64,000 bases of DNA from Domibacillus sp. DTU_2020_1001157_1_SI_ALB_TIR_016 (GTDB taxonomy: Bacteria > Bacillota > Bacilli > Bacillales > Domibacillaceae): the NCBI RefSeq assembly GCF_032341995.1, contig NZ_CP135439.1, forward strand, positions 1,798,001 through 1,862,000, written 5' to 3'. The first letter of the stretch is position 1; every line of letters begins with the position of its first letter. A program made the translations under genes and the position numbers. The notes under the pieces were generated by a model that did no database searches, was not told where the DNA came from, and saw nothing but the letters and a program-made list of their open reading frames with translations. This document shows positions 1 through 7,853 of the stretch, piece by piece.

Positions 1-1066
1 TATCAAGACCTGCATATTTCGGCGCAGTACCGTGTGTTGCTTCGAAAATCGCGTGGCCCGTTTCATAGTTGATATTGGCACCTGGTGCGATTCCAATTCC
101 GCCTACTTGAGCTGCAAGCGCATCAGAAATATAGTCTCCGTTCAAGTTCATTGTCGCTACAACATCGAACTCTTTCGGACGAGTTAAAATTTGTTGTAAG
201 AAGATATCGGCAATAGAATCTTTTACGATAATTTTGCCTGCAGCTTCCGCTTCAGATTGCGCTTTGTTGGCGGCTTCTGTGCCTTCAGCTTCTTTGATTT
301 TGTCGTATTGTGCCCAAGTGAACACTTTATCGCCAAATTCTTTTTCAGCAAGCTCATAGCCCCAGTTTTTAAATGCACCTTCTGTGAATTTCATGATGTT
401 GCCTTTATGAACAAGCGTTAGAGATTTACGGCCTTCTTTGATTGCATAATTGATCGCCGCACGTACTAGACGCTCTGTTCCTTCTTTTGAAACGGGCTTA
501 ATACCAATACCAGATGTTTCAGGGAAACGGATTTTGTTAACGCCCATTTCGTTTTTCAAGAACTCGATCACTTTTTTCACTTCATCTGAGCCTTCAGCAT
601 ACTCAATACCTGCATAAATATCTTCTGTGTTTTCACGGAAGATGACCATATCAGTATCTTCAGGACGTTTTACTGGTGAAGGTACGCCATCAAAATAACG
701 AACAGGACGAAGGCATGTGAAAAGATCCAATTCCTGGCGAAGCGCTACGTTCAATGAACGGATTCCGCCGCCAACCGGCGTTGTAAGTGGACCTTTAATT
801 GCGATCAAATACTCGTCAATTTGCTCAAGCGTTTCTTTTGGAAGCCATTCGCCTATTTGGTTAAAGGCTTTTTCACCCGCAAGAACTTCTTTCCAAACGA
901 TTTTCTTTTCGCCGCTGTAGGCGCTTTCAACTGCTGCGTCTAAAACGCGTGAAGCAGCTGCCCAAATATCAGGACCAATTCCATCACCCTCAATATAGGG
1001 AATAATAGGGTTGTTTGGGACGTTCAACACACCGTTTGTTACAGTAATTTTCTCACCTTGTGTCAT
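1..1066 (-). CDS. icd: NADP-dependent isocitrate dehydrogenase, 5' part (C-terminus outside window)
   Basis: Converts isocitrate to 2-oxoglutarate in the TCA cycle, in the cytoplasm. Translation from the ATG at 1066 begins [17 protein letters not shown] and contains [26 protein letters not shown] and [15 protein letters not shown], all typical of bacterial NADP-type isocitrate dehydrogenase. About 355 codons are present and no stop is reached, so roughly the last 65-70 residues of a usual ~423-residue protein lie before base 1. The AAGGAG ribosome-binding site lies 9 bases before the ATG. It is probably the last gene of a citrate synthase-icd arrangement, but the neighbour is not in the window. 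Confidence 0.96.
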   Translation of the reverse strand, partial: MTQGEKITVTNGVLNVPNNPIIPYIEGDGIGPDIWAAASRVLDAAVESAYSGEKKIVWKEVLAGEKAFNQIGEWLPKETLEQIDEYLIAIKGPLTTPVGGGIRSLNVALRQELDLFTCLRPVRYFDGVPSPVKRPEDTDMVIFRENTEDIYAGIEYAEGSDEVKKVIEFLKNEMGVNKIRFPETSGIGIKPVSKEGTERLVRAAINYAIKEGRKSLTLVHKGNIMKFTEGAFKNWGYELAEKEFGDKVFTWAQYDKIKEAEGTEAANKAQSEAEAAGKIIVKDSIADIFLQQILTRPKEFDVVATMNLNGDYISDALAAQVGGIGIAPGANINYETGHAIFEATHGTAPKYAGLD

Positions 1067-1185
1067 GACTAATTTCTCCTTCATACTATATATTTTTTTT
1101 GTAAATTAATTATAATGGGAAAAAATAAGGTTTCATTCGTTCACATTCACAGGTATGTATTGGAAATTTTCGGATAGATAATCTT

Positions 1186-1320
1186 TTAACCTAAAACTAA
1201 ATGCAAATAAGCAGTTTCATTTTGATAATCTGTTACAACATAGCTCGGGGGTGTATATCCTTGGTTTTCGATAATCAGAAAATCAAAATCAATAATATGA
1301 AAGTGCATCAAAAATTCTCC
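1186..1320 (-). pseudogene. Amidohydrolase N-terminal remnant
   Basis: The minus strand reads HFHIIDFDFLIIENQGYTPP followed by SYVVTDYQNETA, almost identical to residues 8-40 of the intact amidohydrolase at 18562-19305. Relative to that gene, two bases are missing in the DAHFHI codons, and homology stops after about 40 residues. It is a broken fragment of a second copy of that gene. No function is expected. Confidence 0.85.
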
Positions 1321-1471
1321 TTATAATCCCCCTTTCTTTTCTATAACATATCAAATACGGTACATAAGGGGAAATATGAATTATTAATGAAAATTCATAA
1401 GTATATCTTATTAATTTAAACTGCTCCGATAGTTCAATAAGGATTACGCATTAAATTTTGATAAGCACAAG

Positions 1472-1706
1472 CTATTTCATCCACCTTATGAGTTGTGAAC
1501 GGTGCTTAATATTTAATTCTTGCATGACTTCCTTGGCCGGAATCCCGGCTAATCGCATTTCCACTGCCTTCATTTTTACTTCTACTGGATAACTCACTCT
1601 CGTACCCATAAATAAAAACACCTCCAAGTTGGCTTTTTAGGTACTTACATACCCGTTTTTCAACTTAAAGGTGTTTTTATTTGTCTCACTCTATGGGGTC
1701 AGTTCC
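1472..1706 (-). mobile_element. IS3-family end with truncated orfA
   Basis: This stretch is a diverged copy of the right-hand end of the complete IS3 element at 10198-11485. It holds the terminal inverted repeat (ggggtcagttcc at the end), the orfA leader, and orfA from the ATG at 1609 (MGTRVSYPVEVKMKAVEMRL) to a stop at 1472, 45 residues against 107 in the intact orfA. The rest of the element, including the DDE transposase, is absent. It is a dead scar directly after feoB. Confidence 0.9.
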
Positions 1707-1745
1707 GAATTTCTTTCCGGCTTTTTTGATTAAATTGTCGTTCAT
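1705..1745 (-). pseudogene. Possible start of a lost gene behind feoB
   Basis: An ATG at 1745, five bases after the feoB stop, opens a frame reading MNDNLIKKAGKKF that runs straight into the IS3 inverted repeat and stops inside it. The position and charge pattern suggest the first codons of a third operon gene cut off by the insertion. The fragment is too short to assign to a family. Confidence 0.35.
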
Positions 1746-1749
1746 ATAG

Positions 1750-3135
1750 TTACATCCAACCAAACCCACGAACGGCTTGTGCAATTGTGAATGTGACGCC
1801 GATAGCAATCAAGGTTGGAATTGCAAATGCTACAAAGGTCCATTTCCAGCTTTTTGTTTCCTTAAAGATATTGACTAATGTCGTTCCGCACGGAAAGTGG
1901 AGAAGAGAAAACAGCATCATATTTAATGCCGTCAGCCAGGTCCATCCGTTATCTAAAAAGATTTGCTTTAGGGCGGCCATGTCCTCTACTTCGGTTAAGG
2001 CACCTGTTGAAAGGTAGCCCATCAAGAGAATAGGCAGGACAATTTCGTTAGCAGGCATCCCGATTATAAAGGCCATTAAAATAAATCCGTCTAATCCAAG
2101 TAATTGCCCAAACGGATCAAGAAATTGGACAAAATGAAGCAGTACACTGGTATCCCCAATATAGACATTGGCAAGCACCCATGTTAAAATCCCCGCTGGT
2201 GCCGCTACTTTTACAGCCCTTCTTAGTACATAAATCGTTTTGTCTAAGGAAGCGCGAAGGATAGTATTCAACATTTTAGGCTTCCGGTAAGGCGGCAGCT
2301 CCAATGTATAATGTGATGGAGTGCCTTTGAGCGCGGTTTTAGACAATCCCCATGATACAAGCAGTGTAATCACTACACCGAATAATACCATTCCCATGAC
2401 AACAAAAGCAGTCACGAGTGTATGCATTCCACCGGCAAAGCCAACTGCCATAAAGAGAGAAGCAAGTAAAATAAGTGTCGGCCAGCGCCCGTTACACGGA
2501 ACAAAATTATTCGTTAAAATGGCGAGCATACGCTCCCGTGGGGATTCGATGATACGTGTTGACATAATGGCAGCAGCGTTACAGCCAAATCCCATGGCCA
2601 TTGTTAACGACTGTTTTCCATGGGCGCCAGATTTTTTAAACAGCCTATCTAGATTAAAGGCAACTCGTGGTAAATATCCGTAATTCTCTAAGAGGGCGAA
2701 CACCGGGAAAAAGATCGCCATTGGTGGCAGCATCACACTGACAACCCAGGATGTTCCCCGATATAAACCTAATACTAAGAGACCATGCAGCCATTCAGGG
2801 GCATTTATAGCCGTGAATGCAAGGGTAATATAGCCTTCCAGCCAGCCGAAAAAATTAGCCAGCATGGATGAAGGGATATTGGCACCGGCTATTGTCAGGT
2901 AAAAGACCATTCCCAGTAAGCCGAGCATAATCGGGAAGCCCCAAATTTTCGACGTGAAAATCCGATCCAGCTTTTCCGATTTGTACAGCTGGCTTTTATC
3001 CTGGATGACGACCGATTTATTGCAGAGTTCCCGCGATTTTTGAAACAAGTTGCTGACAATACTTTCGCGTATATGCTCTAATTCTTCAGCAGGAGTGACC
3101 GCCGCCAGAGCGTCCAAGCGTTCTTGTTGACTCAT
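1750..3135 (-). CDS. feoB: FeoB membrane domain protein (split FeoB, C-terminal part)
   Basis: The Fe(II)-permease part of FeoB in the cytoplasmic membrane. The 461-residue product has the two Gate (nucleoside-recognition-like) blocks, MAMGFGCNAAAIMSTR followed by NNFVPCNGRWPTL, and later FIIGMPANEIVLP and LHFPCGTTL, with the conserved Cys residues of FeoB. It lacks the G domain, which is the preceding gene. I place the start at the ATG at 3135 ([13 protein letters not shown]), which has GGAGGAGG at 3141-3148. The longer frame from 3150 has no such site. It overlaps the GTPase gene by about 50 bases in another frame, so the two proteins are translated separately and probably assemble. IS3 debris follows 45 bases downstream. 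Confidence 0.9.
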   Translation of the reverse strand: MSQQERLDALAAVTPAEELEHIRESIVSNLFQKSRELCNKSVVIQDKSQLYKSEKLDRIFTSKIWGFPIMLGLLGMVFYLTIAGANIPSSMLANFFGWLEGYITLAFTAINAPEWLHGLLVLGLYRGTSWVVSVMLPPMAIFFPVFALLENYGYLPRVAFNLDRLFKKSGAHGKQSLTMAMGFGCNAAAIMSTRIIESPRERMLAILTNNFVPCNGRWPTLILLASLFMAVGFAGGMHTLVTAFVVMGMVLFGVVITLLVSWGLSKTALKGTPSHYTLELPPYRKPKMLNTILRASLDKTIYVLRRAVKVAAPAGILTWVLANVYIGDTSVLLHFVQFLDPFGQLLGLDGFILMAFIIGMPANEIVLPILLMGYLSTGALTEVEDMAALKQIFLDNGWTWLTALNMMLFSLLHFPCGTTLVNIFKETKSWKWTFVAFAIPTLIAIGVTFTIAQAVRGFGWM

Positions 3136-3832
3136 GTGTTCCTCCTCCATTTCCTTTGGACGTCAGCCTATTTTTCAGTGCAGCAATCAATTTTGAATCT
3201 CCATCTAAAAATCGTATTGCGAGCCAGCGGGCAGGATGAGCAGGGCCCAAAATCTCGATCAATTCCTTTTCGAGCTTTGTTATTTTCACTTCCATTTCTT
3301 CTCCATACTTCATTTTGTAAGGCTTCGTTTTTATTGTTCCTGAACACATTTTTAGCAACGTATCCGATAAGAGTTCAAGACCTTCCCGATTTCTTGCTGA
3401 AATCGGGATAACGGGGACACCAAGATTTTTTGATAACTGTTTTGCATTGATTTTTAAGCCTTTCTTTTTCGCTTCATCCATCAAATTTAAGCAGATTAGC
3501 ACCTGATCTGTCATTTCTAACACCTGCAGCGCCAGGTTGAGACTTCTTTCTAAAGAAGTAGCATCCAACACAAGTAAAGTGACATCAGGCTTCTCAAATA
3601 CAATGTAATCTCTTGCGACTTCTTCATCCTCTGAATTTGAGAATAAAGAATACGTACCGGGAAGATCGACAATTTTAAACGGAATGTTTTTATAGCGGTA
3701 ATAGCCAGAAGCAAGGGTTACCGTTTTTCCGGCCCAATTTCCGGTATGCTGCTTCAGACCGGTCAGTGCATTGAATAGTGTGCTTTTACCTGTATTCGGA
3801 TTGCCTGCCAGTGCAATGGTGTATTCTTTCAT
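3086..3832 (-). CDS. feoB: FeoB small GTPase domain protein (split FeoB, N-terminal part)
   Basis: The G-protein part of the ferrous iron transporter. The 248-residue product has a P-loop [12 protein letters not shown] (residues ~11-22), switch [11 protein letters not shown], the G4-like motif [10 protein letters not shown], and the start of the GDI region. Full-length FeoB is about 650-770 residues as one chain. Here the chain ends in an unrelated Gly/Arg-rich tail ([20 protein letters not shown]) read out of frame over the start of the membrane-domain gene. It starts at an ATG that overlaps the feoA stop by 4 bases (ATGA), so the operon is translationally coupled. Confidence 0.92.
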   Translation of the reverse strand: MKEYTIALAGNPNTGKSTLFNALTGLKQHTGNWAGKTVTLASGYYRYKNIPFKIVDLPGTYSLFSNSEDEEVARDYIVFEKPDVTLLVLDATSLERSLNLALQVLEMTDQVLICLNLMDEAKKKGLKINAKQLSKNLGVPVIPISARNREGLELLSDTLLKMCSGTIKTKPYKMKYGEEMEVKITKLEKELIEILGPAHPARWLAIRFLDGDSKLIAALKNRLTSKGNGGGTHESTRTLGRSGGGHSC

Positions 3833-4080
3833 GATTCGATCACCTCGCCGAATAGTAATTGACTCTCTTCTTTTCGTAAAGCAATGACTGTTCCGGCCAC
3901 TCTGTAAGATATGGGGTCACCTAATGGACTTGCTTTTAACACTTCTACGACAGAGCCGGGTACAAAGCCGAGATCGAGTAAACGCCTTTTTAAATTCCCT
4001 TTAATCTCCACTTTCTGTATCAAGAACTTTTTATTCATCTGGACCATGTGTAAGCTGGTCATTTGATTTTTGTCTGTCAT
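3829..4080 (-). CDS. feoA: FeoA family ferrous iron transport protein
   Basis: A small cytoplasmic SH3-like protein of 83 residues that supports FeoB. It shows the FeoA pattern [19 protein letters not shown], then [22 protein letters not shown]. It is the first gene of feoA-feoB(GTPase)-feoB(membrane), with a 4-base overlap to the next gene. The ribosome-binding site GGAGGG lies just upstream of the ATG at 4080. Confidence 0.93.
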   Translation of the reverse strand: MTDKNQMTSLHMVQMNKKFLIQKVEIKGNLKRRLLDLGFVPGSVVEVLKASPLGDPISYRVAGTVIALRKEESQLLFGEVIES

Positions 4081-4145
4081 TAAGAGACCCTCCAGCCCGA
4101 TTTTGTATAAAGCATACTTTTTTGCACTAGAGCAACTTTAATCTT

Positions 4146-4174
4146 ATAATATTCTCGTGTTGTTATCTTGTCAA
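4146..4174 (-). promoter_or_regulatory. Sigma-A promoter of the feo operon
   Basis: On the minus strand, TTGACA (4174-4169) and TATTAT (4151-4146) are 17 bases apart, a near-consensus vegetative promoter about 65 bases before feoA. An AT-rich stretch over the -10 (GAGAATATTATAAG) loosely resembles an iron-regulator box, but the match is too weak to call a Fur site. Confidence 0.75.
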
Positions 4175-4472
4175 CGTTATTTAGTACGGGACAAACGTTA
4201 AAGGAACATAAATTTACTTAATGTGGCGTTGCCAACATAATGTTAAGTTATGGGGAATAATAATTTATTTTCCGGCTTTTATTTGTCTCAAAAACGATCT
4301 GTTATGTATAGAAACTCGTCCTTTTCTGAACACGGCCGTTCGGTTCTCAAAAGGGCGCTTTTTTATTGCTTTTTCTGTAACAAACATCTCTCGTGCATCT
4401 AAGTACGCTTTTACGCAAAAAGCAGTAAAGAAAGCATTTGAAAAATATTATTCGTTGCTTAATAAAATGATA
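4175..4472. other. Intergenic, no supported gene
   Basis: About 300 bases between the feo promoter and the riboswitch promoter. An 86-codon open frame runs through it (4221-4481), but it has no ribosome-binding site and resembles no family I know. I see nothing else. Confidence 0.5.
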
Positions 4473-4501
4473 TTGACTTAAAAAAATAAGCAGAGTAGAA
4501 T
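4473..4501 (+). promoter_or_regulatory. Promoter of first c-di-AMP leader
   Basis: TTGACT (4473-4478), a 17-base spacer and TAGAAT (4496-4501) sit about 20 bases before the aptamer, as expected for a riboswitch transcript. Confidence 0.75.
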
Positions 4502-4521
4502 AAATTCCATCAACAACTACA

Positions 4522-4695
4522 TATCTCGGCCTAATCCCGTCAGCGGGAACGGAGGAACCAATCTATTGGGGCTAATTTTACACTTTAGTAGAAGGGATGA
4601 GAGCAACTCTTTCGCCATCCTGCCCGTCAGCTAACTTCGTCGGCTAAAGCGAAGGAGGTCTGAAGACCACCTTTATTCAGGGGGCTTTTTTTGTG
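4522..4695 (+). promoter_or_regulatory. c-di-AMP riboswitch (ydaO/yuaA type), copy 1
   Basis: The core blocks of the ydaO/yuaA aptamer occur in order: CGGAGGAACC (~4550), TTGGGGCTAAT (~4566), AAGGGATGA, CCATCC, then CCGTCAGCTAACTTCGTC (~4624-4641). The 3' segment leads into GGAGGTC/GACCACC and a T-rich run at 4684-4692 that would act as the terminator when c-di-AMP is bound. The downstream gene is the Spo0M-like protein at 4996, about 330 bases away. A second copy lies at 5733. Confidence 0.9.
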
Positions 4696-4820
4696 GTATT
4701 AATCATCGCGGAAAAGAGCAGCTTGAGCAACAATAGGTCTTTTTATTATGCCTATTTTTAGGGAAAGCAGCTTGGGAGACAGAACGCAAAGAGAGCAGTG
4801 ATGCTTGCTGGGCGTTACGT

Positions 4821-4906
4821 AGACCAATGATGTCTTTTACTCTAACAAAACAGGAAGCATTTTTTCCTTTGTTTTTGTGCGGAGAAAAACGTCATTGGTC
4901 TTTTTT
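4821..4906 (+). terminator. Long hairpin terminator in leader copy 1
   Basis: GACCAATGA (4822-4830) pairs with TCATTGGTC (4892-4900), enclosing an inner AAACAGGAA/TTCCTttGTTTT hairpin, and is followed by TTTTTT. The related leader at 5733-6170 has the same element, so the arrangement is conserved between the copies. Confidence 0.65.
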
Positions 4907-4995
4907 ATTTTAAAAAGAAAGGGTTTTGATTATACAGCAGGCAAAATAATGATTGAATAAGTACTCAGCATTTAATTTAGGGGGATTTGTACGTA

Positions 4996-5412
4996 GTGAT
5001 TAGAAAAATTATAAGTCAATTACGTTTGCGTATTGGTTCTGCAAGTATTGATCTTATATTAGACAAAGATGAATTTATGCCCGGAGAAAAAGTGACCGGA
5101 TACTTTTCTCTTAAAGGTGGACGGTTTGAGCAAAAAATCAATAGGCTCGAATGTGATTTGGTGGTAACAGATGAACAAAAAAAGGAAGAGAAATTCACTG
5201 AAAGTGCTTTAACTAGATTGATGTCAAAACCAATTAGCTCAAAAGAATCGAGCCGAATTCCATTTACTTTCCAATTGCCAAGCACATTAGATACTTCATC
5301 TAATAAGTTTTCGTATCGGTTTCGTACCAAACTAGTTTTTAGTGATGGAACTAAGCGTGTTGATCATGATCAAATTAAAATCCTAACAAAAAAAAATCTA
5401 GTCAATAGTTGA
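4996..5412 (+). CDS. Short Spo0M-like (arrestin-fold) protein
   Basis: A 138-residue protein with the N-terminal pattern of the Spo0M sporulation-control family: a first strand around IGSASIDLILDKDEFMPG, then GEKVTGYFSLKGG and IPFTFQLP. Spo0M itself is ~258 residues with two arrestin-like domains. Only one is present here. A paralogue of similar length sits at 62924-63328. I choose the GTG at 4996 because AGGGGG ends 11 bases upstream, while the TTG at 4987 is only 2 bases from it. The gene lies behind a c-di-AMP riboswitch, which suggests control by c-di-AMP. The exact function is unknown. Confidence 0.75.
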   Translation: MIRKIISQLRLRIGSASIDLILDKDEFMPGEKVTGYFSLKGGRFEQKINRLECDLVVTDEQKKEEKFTESALTRLMSKPISSKESSRIPFTFQLPSTLDTSSNKFSYRFRTKLVFSDGTKRVDHDQIKILTKKNLVNS

Positions 5413-5437
5413 TCAAAACAGTAGTTGGGGCCGAAGA

Positions 5438-5626
5438 TTATTGATTTTCAGATTGGTTGTTATTATCTTTTGATTCAGGCGCATTGAGTTTGCTATTAGG
5501 GCTAAATCCTTGGTACAAAAGCCAAGCTATTGCAATAAAGGCTCCAATAAAAAATAAGAGAAAAAATGTGTTTTGAGTAAAGATGATAATCCCTCCTAAA
5601 ACGTTCTTTATTATAAGGGTGACCAT
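5438..5626 (-). CDS. Small membrane protein
   Basis: A 62-residue frame, convergent with the Spo0M-like gene. It has one clear membrane segment (TFFLLFFIGAFIAIAWLLY) and a polar Asn/Gln-rich tail. The ATG at 5626 has no ribosome-binding site. An excellent AGGAGG lies inside the frame and points at an ATC codon about 7 bases further on, so the real start may be a non-standard ATC or a mutated ATG. No family recognised. Confidence 0.45.
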   Translation of the reverse strand: MVTLIIKNVLGGIIIFTQNTFFLLFFIGAFIAIAWLLYQGFSPNSKLNAPESKDNNNQSENQ

Positions 5627-5732
5627 TTTTAGGCTGATTATTCATAAGATGTTTTTAAATGCGTGCTGATTATTTTAGGTTTATAAACATTTAATGATAG
5701 GCATATAATAATGCTCGTAAATCACAATTTGA

Positions 5733-5896
5733 TATCGGCCAAATCTCAAGCAATTGAGAACGGAGGACCCACTATTTTGGGGTTAATTCTGCACTTGCAG
5801 AAGGGATGAGATACTCTTTCGCCATCCTACCCGTCAGCTAACTTCGTCGGCTAAAGCGAAGGAGGTCATAAGACCGCCTTAATTCAGGGGGCTTAT
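5733..5896 (+). promoter_or_regulatory. c-di-AMP riboswitch (ydaO/yuaA type), copy 2
   Basis: It has the same block order as copy 1: ACGGAGGACCC, TTGGGGTTAATTCTGCA, AAGGGATGAG, CCATCC, CCGTCAGCTAACTTCGTC, then AAGCGAAGGAGGTC. A TATAAT at 5704-5709 is a probable -10. The downstream genes are ktrB and ktrA, known c-di-AMP-controlled potassium transporter genes in Bacillus, so the assignment fits the context. High c-di-AMP is expected to stop transcription before ktrB. Confidence 0.92.
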
Positions 5897-6022
5897 TTTG
5901 TTTTGTTCGAAGCAAAATAGCAGCCTGGTATTTCGATAGGTCTTTTTATTATGCCTATAAATGAAAAAGTTTCTTGGGAGACAGACCGCAAAGGGAGCTG
6001 TACGGCTTGCTGGGCGCTAGGT

Positions 6023-6170
6023 AGATCAATGAGTACTTTTTCTCCATTTTTCATGTTTGCTTCTGTAAATCATTCTTTGTTTCGATGTGTGAATCGTAAT
6101 GTTCACTGCAGGAACTTGGATAGACTTTGCATGGCTGCATATCGGGGAAAGAGTAATCATTGGTCTATTT
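6023..6170 (+). terminator. Long-range hairpin in leader copy 2
   Basis: The segment at 6023-6042 can pair with 6146-6165 along nearly 20 positions (only one clear mismatch, two G-U pairs), with a ~100-base loop, followed by TATTTTTATG. It corresponds to the element at 4821-4906 of copy 1. Confidence 0.5.
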
Positions 6171-6240
6171 TTATGTTTTTAATAGATCAGATACCAAAAG
6201 ACTAGGGGGTGATTGTATGAAAGTACTGGTTATTTAGAAA

Positions 6241-6350
6241 GGAAAACAATTAAAGTTTGGCTCTTGTAAAGAGTCGTAGAAATCTATAGGCAACCTGCCA
6301 GTCTAACGTTTAGCAATTTTAGTTAAGCGGCGGGCTGTTACCGAACGGGA
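6241..6350 (+). promoter_or_regulatory. Unassigned structured stretch before ktrB
   Basis: It contains GGCTCTT-GTA-AAGAGTC, a 7-pair hairpin near 6258, and GC-rich segments (GGCAACCTGCC near 6291 and GGCGGGCTGTTACC near 6328) that can partly pair. I compared it from memory with cyclic-dinucleotide, guanidine, cobalamin and TPP riboswitches and found no convincing match. Confidence 0.3.
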
Positions 6351-6386
6351 CAAAGGAATGGAGTTGAAAATAAAGGAAACACTAAA

Positions 6387-6515
6387 ATGATTAATGTAAA
6401 TATCACAGCCGCAATGGGATCATTTGTATACATAGCTATATGGCCGGCTAAAAAAGTAAAGGAATATGAAAAACTAATTCAGTGGGGAGGTCATTATGAA
6501 AAAGAGATATCTTGA
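6387..6515 (+). CDS. Mini-ORF overlapping the ktrB start
   Basis: A 42-residue frame with a good ribosome-binding site (AAAGGA, 9 bases before the ATG). It starts MINVNITAAMGSFVYIAIW, a possible membrane segment, and ends 20 bases inside ktrB in another frame. It may be a small partner protein or a leader that couples translation to ktrB. No homology claimed. Confidence 0.4.
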   Translation: MINVNITAAMGSFVYIAIWPAKKVKEYEKLIQWGGHYEKEIS

Positions 6516-7827
6516 TCCGCCAAAAATTCTGGTGTTGGGCTTTGCAACGGTCATTCTTATGGGGGCATTGTTATTAACCCTTCCCATTGCCACAGAAGAT
6601 GGCAAAGGCCTCTCGTTTTTGAATGCTTTGTTTACCTCCACATCCGCTACATGTGTAACAGGACTTGTCGTTGTGGATACCGGAGATACATTTACTATGT
6701 TTGGTGAACTGGTCATATTATCGCTCATTCAAATCGGCGGACTAGGGTTTATGACTTTTGCCACTTTTTTATTTGTCTTATTGGGCAAAAGAATTTCTTT
6801 GAGGGAAAGACTGCTGCTTCAGGAAGCCTTAAACAATCTTTCGATTGAAGGCGTTGTAAGGTTAGTAAAAAGAGTATTGCTCTTTACTGCGGTGATTGAG
6901 CTTGTCGGGGGAATTATCTTATCTATCCGTTTTGCGTTTGATATGCCAATTGGGAAAGCCATCTATTATGGTTTTTTTCATGCCATCTCAAATTTCAATA
7001 ATGCAGGGTTTGATTTAATGGGAGAATTCCGCAGTTTAACTCCTTATGTAGACGATCCTGTTGTGGTTCTAACTGTGTGCCTCCTAATCACACTCGGCGG
7101 AATTGGTTTTATTGTTATGAGTGAACTGTATGAATACTCCACTACCCGCCGTCTATCTATGCATACAAAGGTGGTACTGGTAACAAGCTTAATTTTAACG
7201 ATTGGCGCAGCCATTTTAATCTTCGCATTTGAATATGGAAATGATAAAACGATAGGCTCTTTGTCCAATACGGGGAAAGTGCTGGGGTCATTATATCAAG
7301 CAGTTACCCCGAGGACAGCAGGTTCCAATACACTGCCTATTGCGGAGTTGACACAGCCTACCTTGTTCCTGACGATCCTTCTTATGTTTATTGGGGGAAG
7401 TTCAGGCTCAACTGCAGGAGGTATCAAAGTGACTACCTTAGCTGTTTTGATGGCAGCAGTATGGTCGCAGGTAAAAGGAAAAGAAGATGTTGTGTTATTC
7501 AAACACAGAATTGTGGCTGAAACTATATTCAAAGCACTTACCCTCACACTAGTTGGCATGTTTATTGTGATTACTCTCACCATGCTTTTAAGCATTACAG
7601 AAAAAGGTTTTGATTTTATCTTTTATTTATTTGAAGCAGCTTCGGCTTTTGGAACAGTGGGTCTTTCTATGGGATTGACGCCAGAATTATCTCCTATTGG
7701 CCGGGTACTCATTATTTTCACGATGTTTGCCGGAAGGTTAGGGCCTTTAACCATTGCTTTTGCCCTTGCGATGAGACGTAAACCGGATCCTTTCCGTCGT
7801 CCAAAAGGAAAAATAATGATCGGATAA
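6496..7827 (+). CDS. ktrB: Ktr potassium uptake system, membrane subunit KtrB
   Basis: A K+ channel-like transporter of 443 residues in the cytoplasmic membrane, of the TrkH/KtrB superfamily with four membrane-pore-membrane repeats. The filter loops are visible: TSATCVTGLVVVDTGD (repeat 1), NFNNAGFDLMGEF (2), VTPRTAGSNT (3) and ASAFGTVGLSMG (4). The start has GGGGAGG 5 bases upstream. It is followed after 26 bases by ktrA, its gating ring subunit, and preceded by a c-di-AMP riboswitch. Confidence 0.96.
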   Translation: MKKRYLDPPKILVLGFATVILMGALLLTLPIATEDGKGLSFLNALFTSTSATCVTGLVVVDTGDTFTMFGELVILSLIQIGGLGFMTFATFLFVLLGKRISLRERLLLQEALNNLSIEGVVRLVKRVLLFTAVIELVGGIILSIRFAFDMPIGKAIYYGFFHAISNFNNAGFDLMGEFRSLTPYVDDPVVVLTVCLLITLGGIGFIVMSELYEYSTTRRLSMHTKVVLVTSLILTIGAAILIFAFEYGNDKTIGSLSNTGKVLGSLYQAVTPRTAGSNTLPIAELTQPTLFLTILLMFIGGSSGSTAGGIKVTTLAVLMAAVWSQVKGKEDVVLFKHRIVAETIFKALTLTLVGMFIVITLTMLLSITEKGFDFIFYLFEAASAFGTVGLSMGLTPELSPIGRVLIIFTMFAGRLGPLTIAFALAMRRKPDPFRRPKGKIMIG

Positions 7828-7853
7828 TCAGAATATAGGGAGAGGTGACAGTG

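Noticed and set aside
717..920. Plus-strand frame inside icd
   Set aside because: Antisense shadow of a well-conserved gene with no ribosome site; the same holds for many frames inside bio, ABC-F, nag and pro genes.
4138..4165. Fur box before feoA
   Set aside because: Only a loose match to the 19-base consensus; reported as promoter only.
4221..4481. 86-codon open frame upstream of the first riboswitch
   Set aside because: No ribosome site, no family pattern, and it runs over the riboswitch promoter.
5951..6205. 84-codon open frame after the second riboswitch
   Set aside because: It lies in the duplicated leader; the matching part of copy 1 does not keep the frame, so it is RNA leader.
6241..6350. 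Cyclic-di-GMP or 16S-like RNA
   Set aside because: Short shared words (GGCAACCTGCC, GTTACCGA) but the block order of those RNAs is absent.
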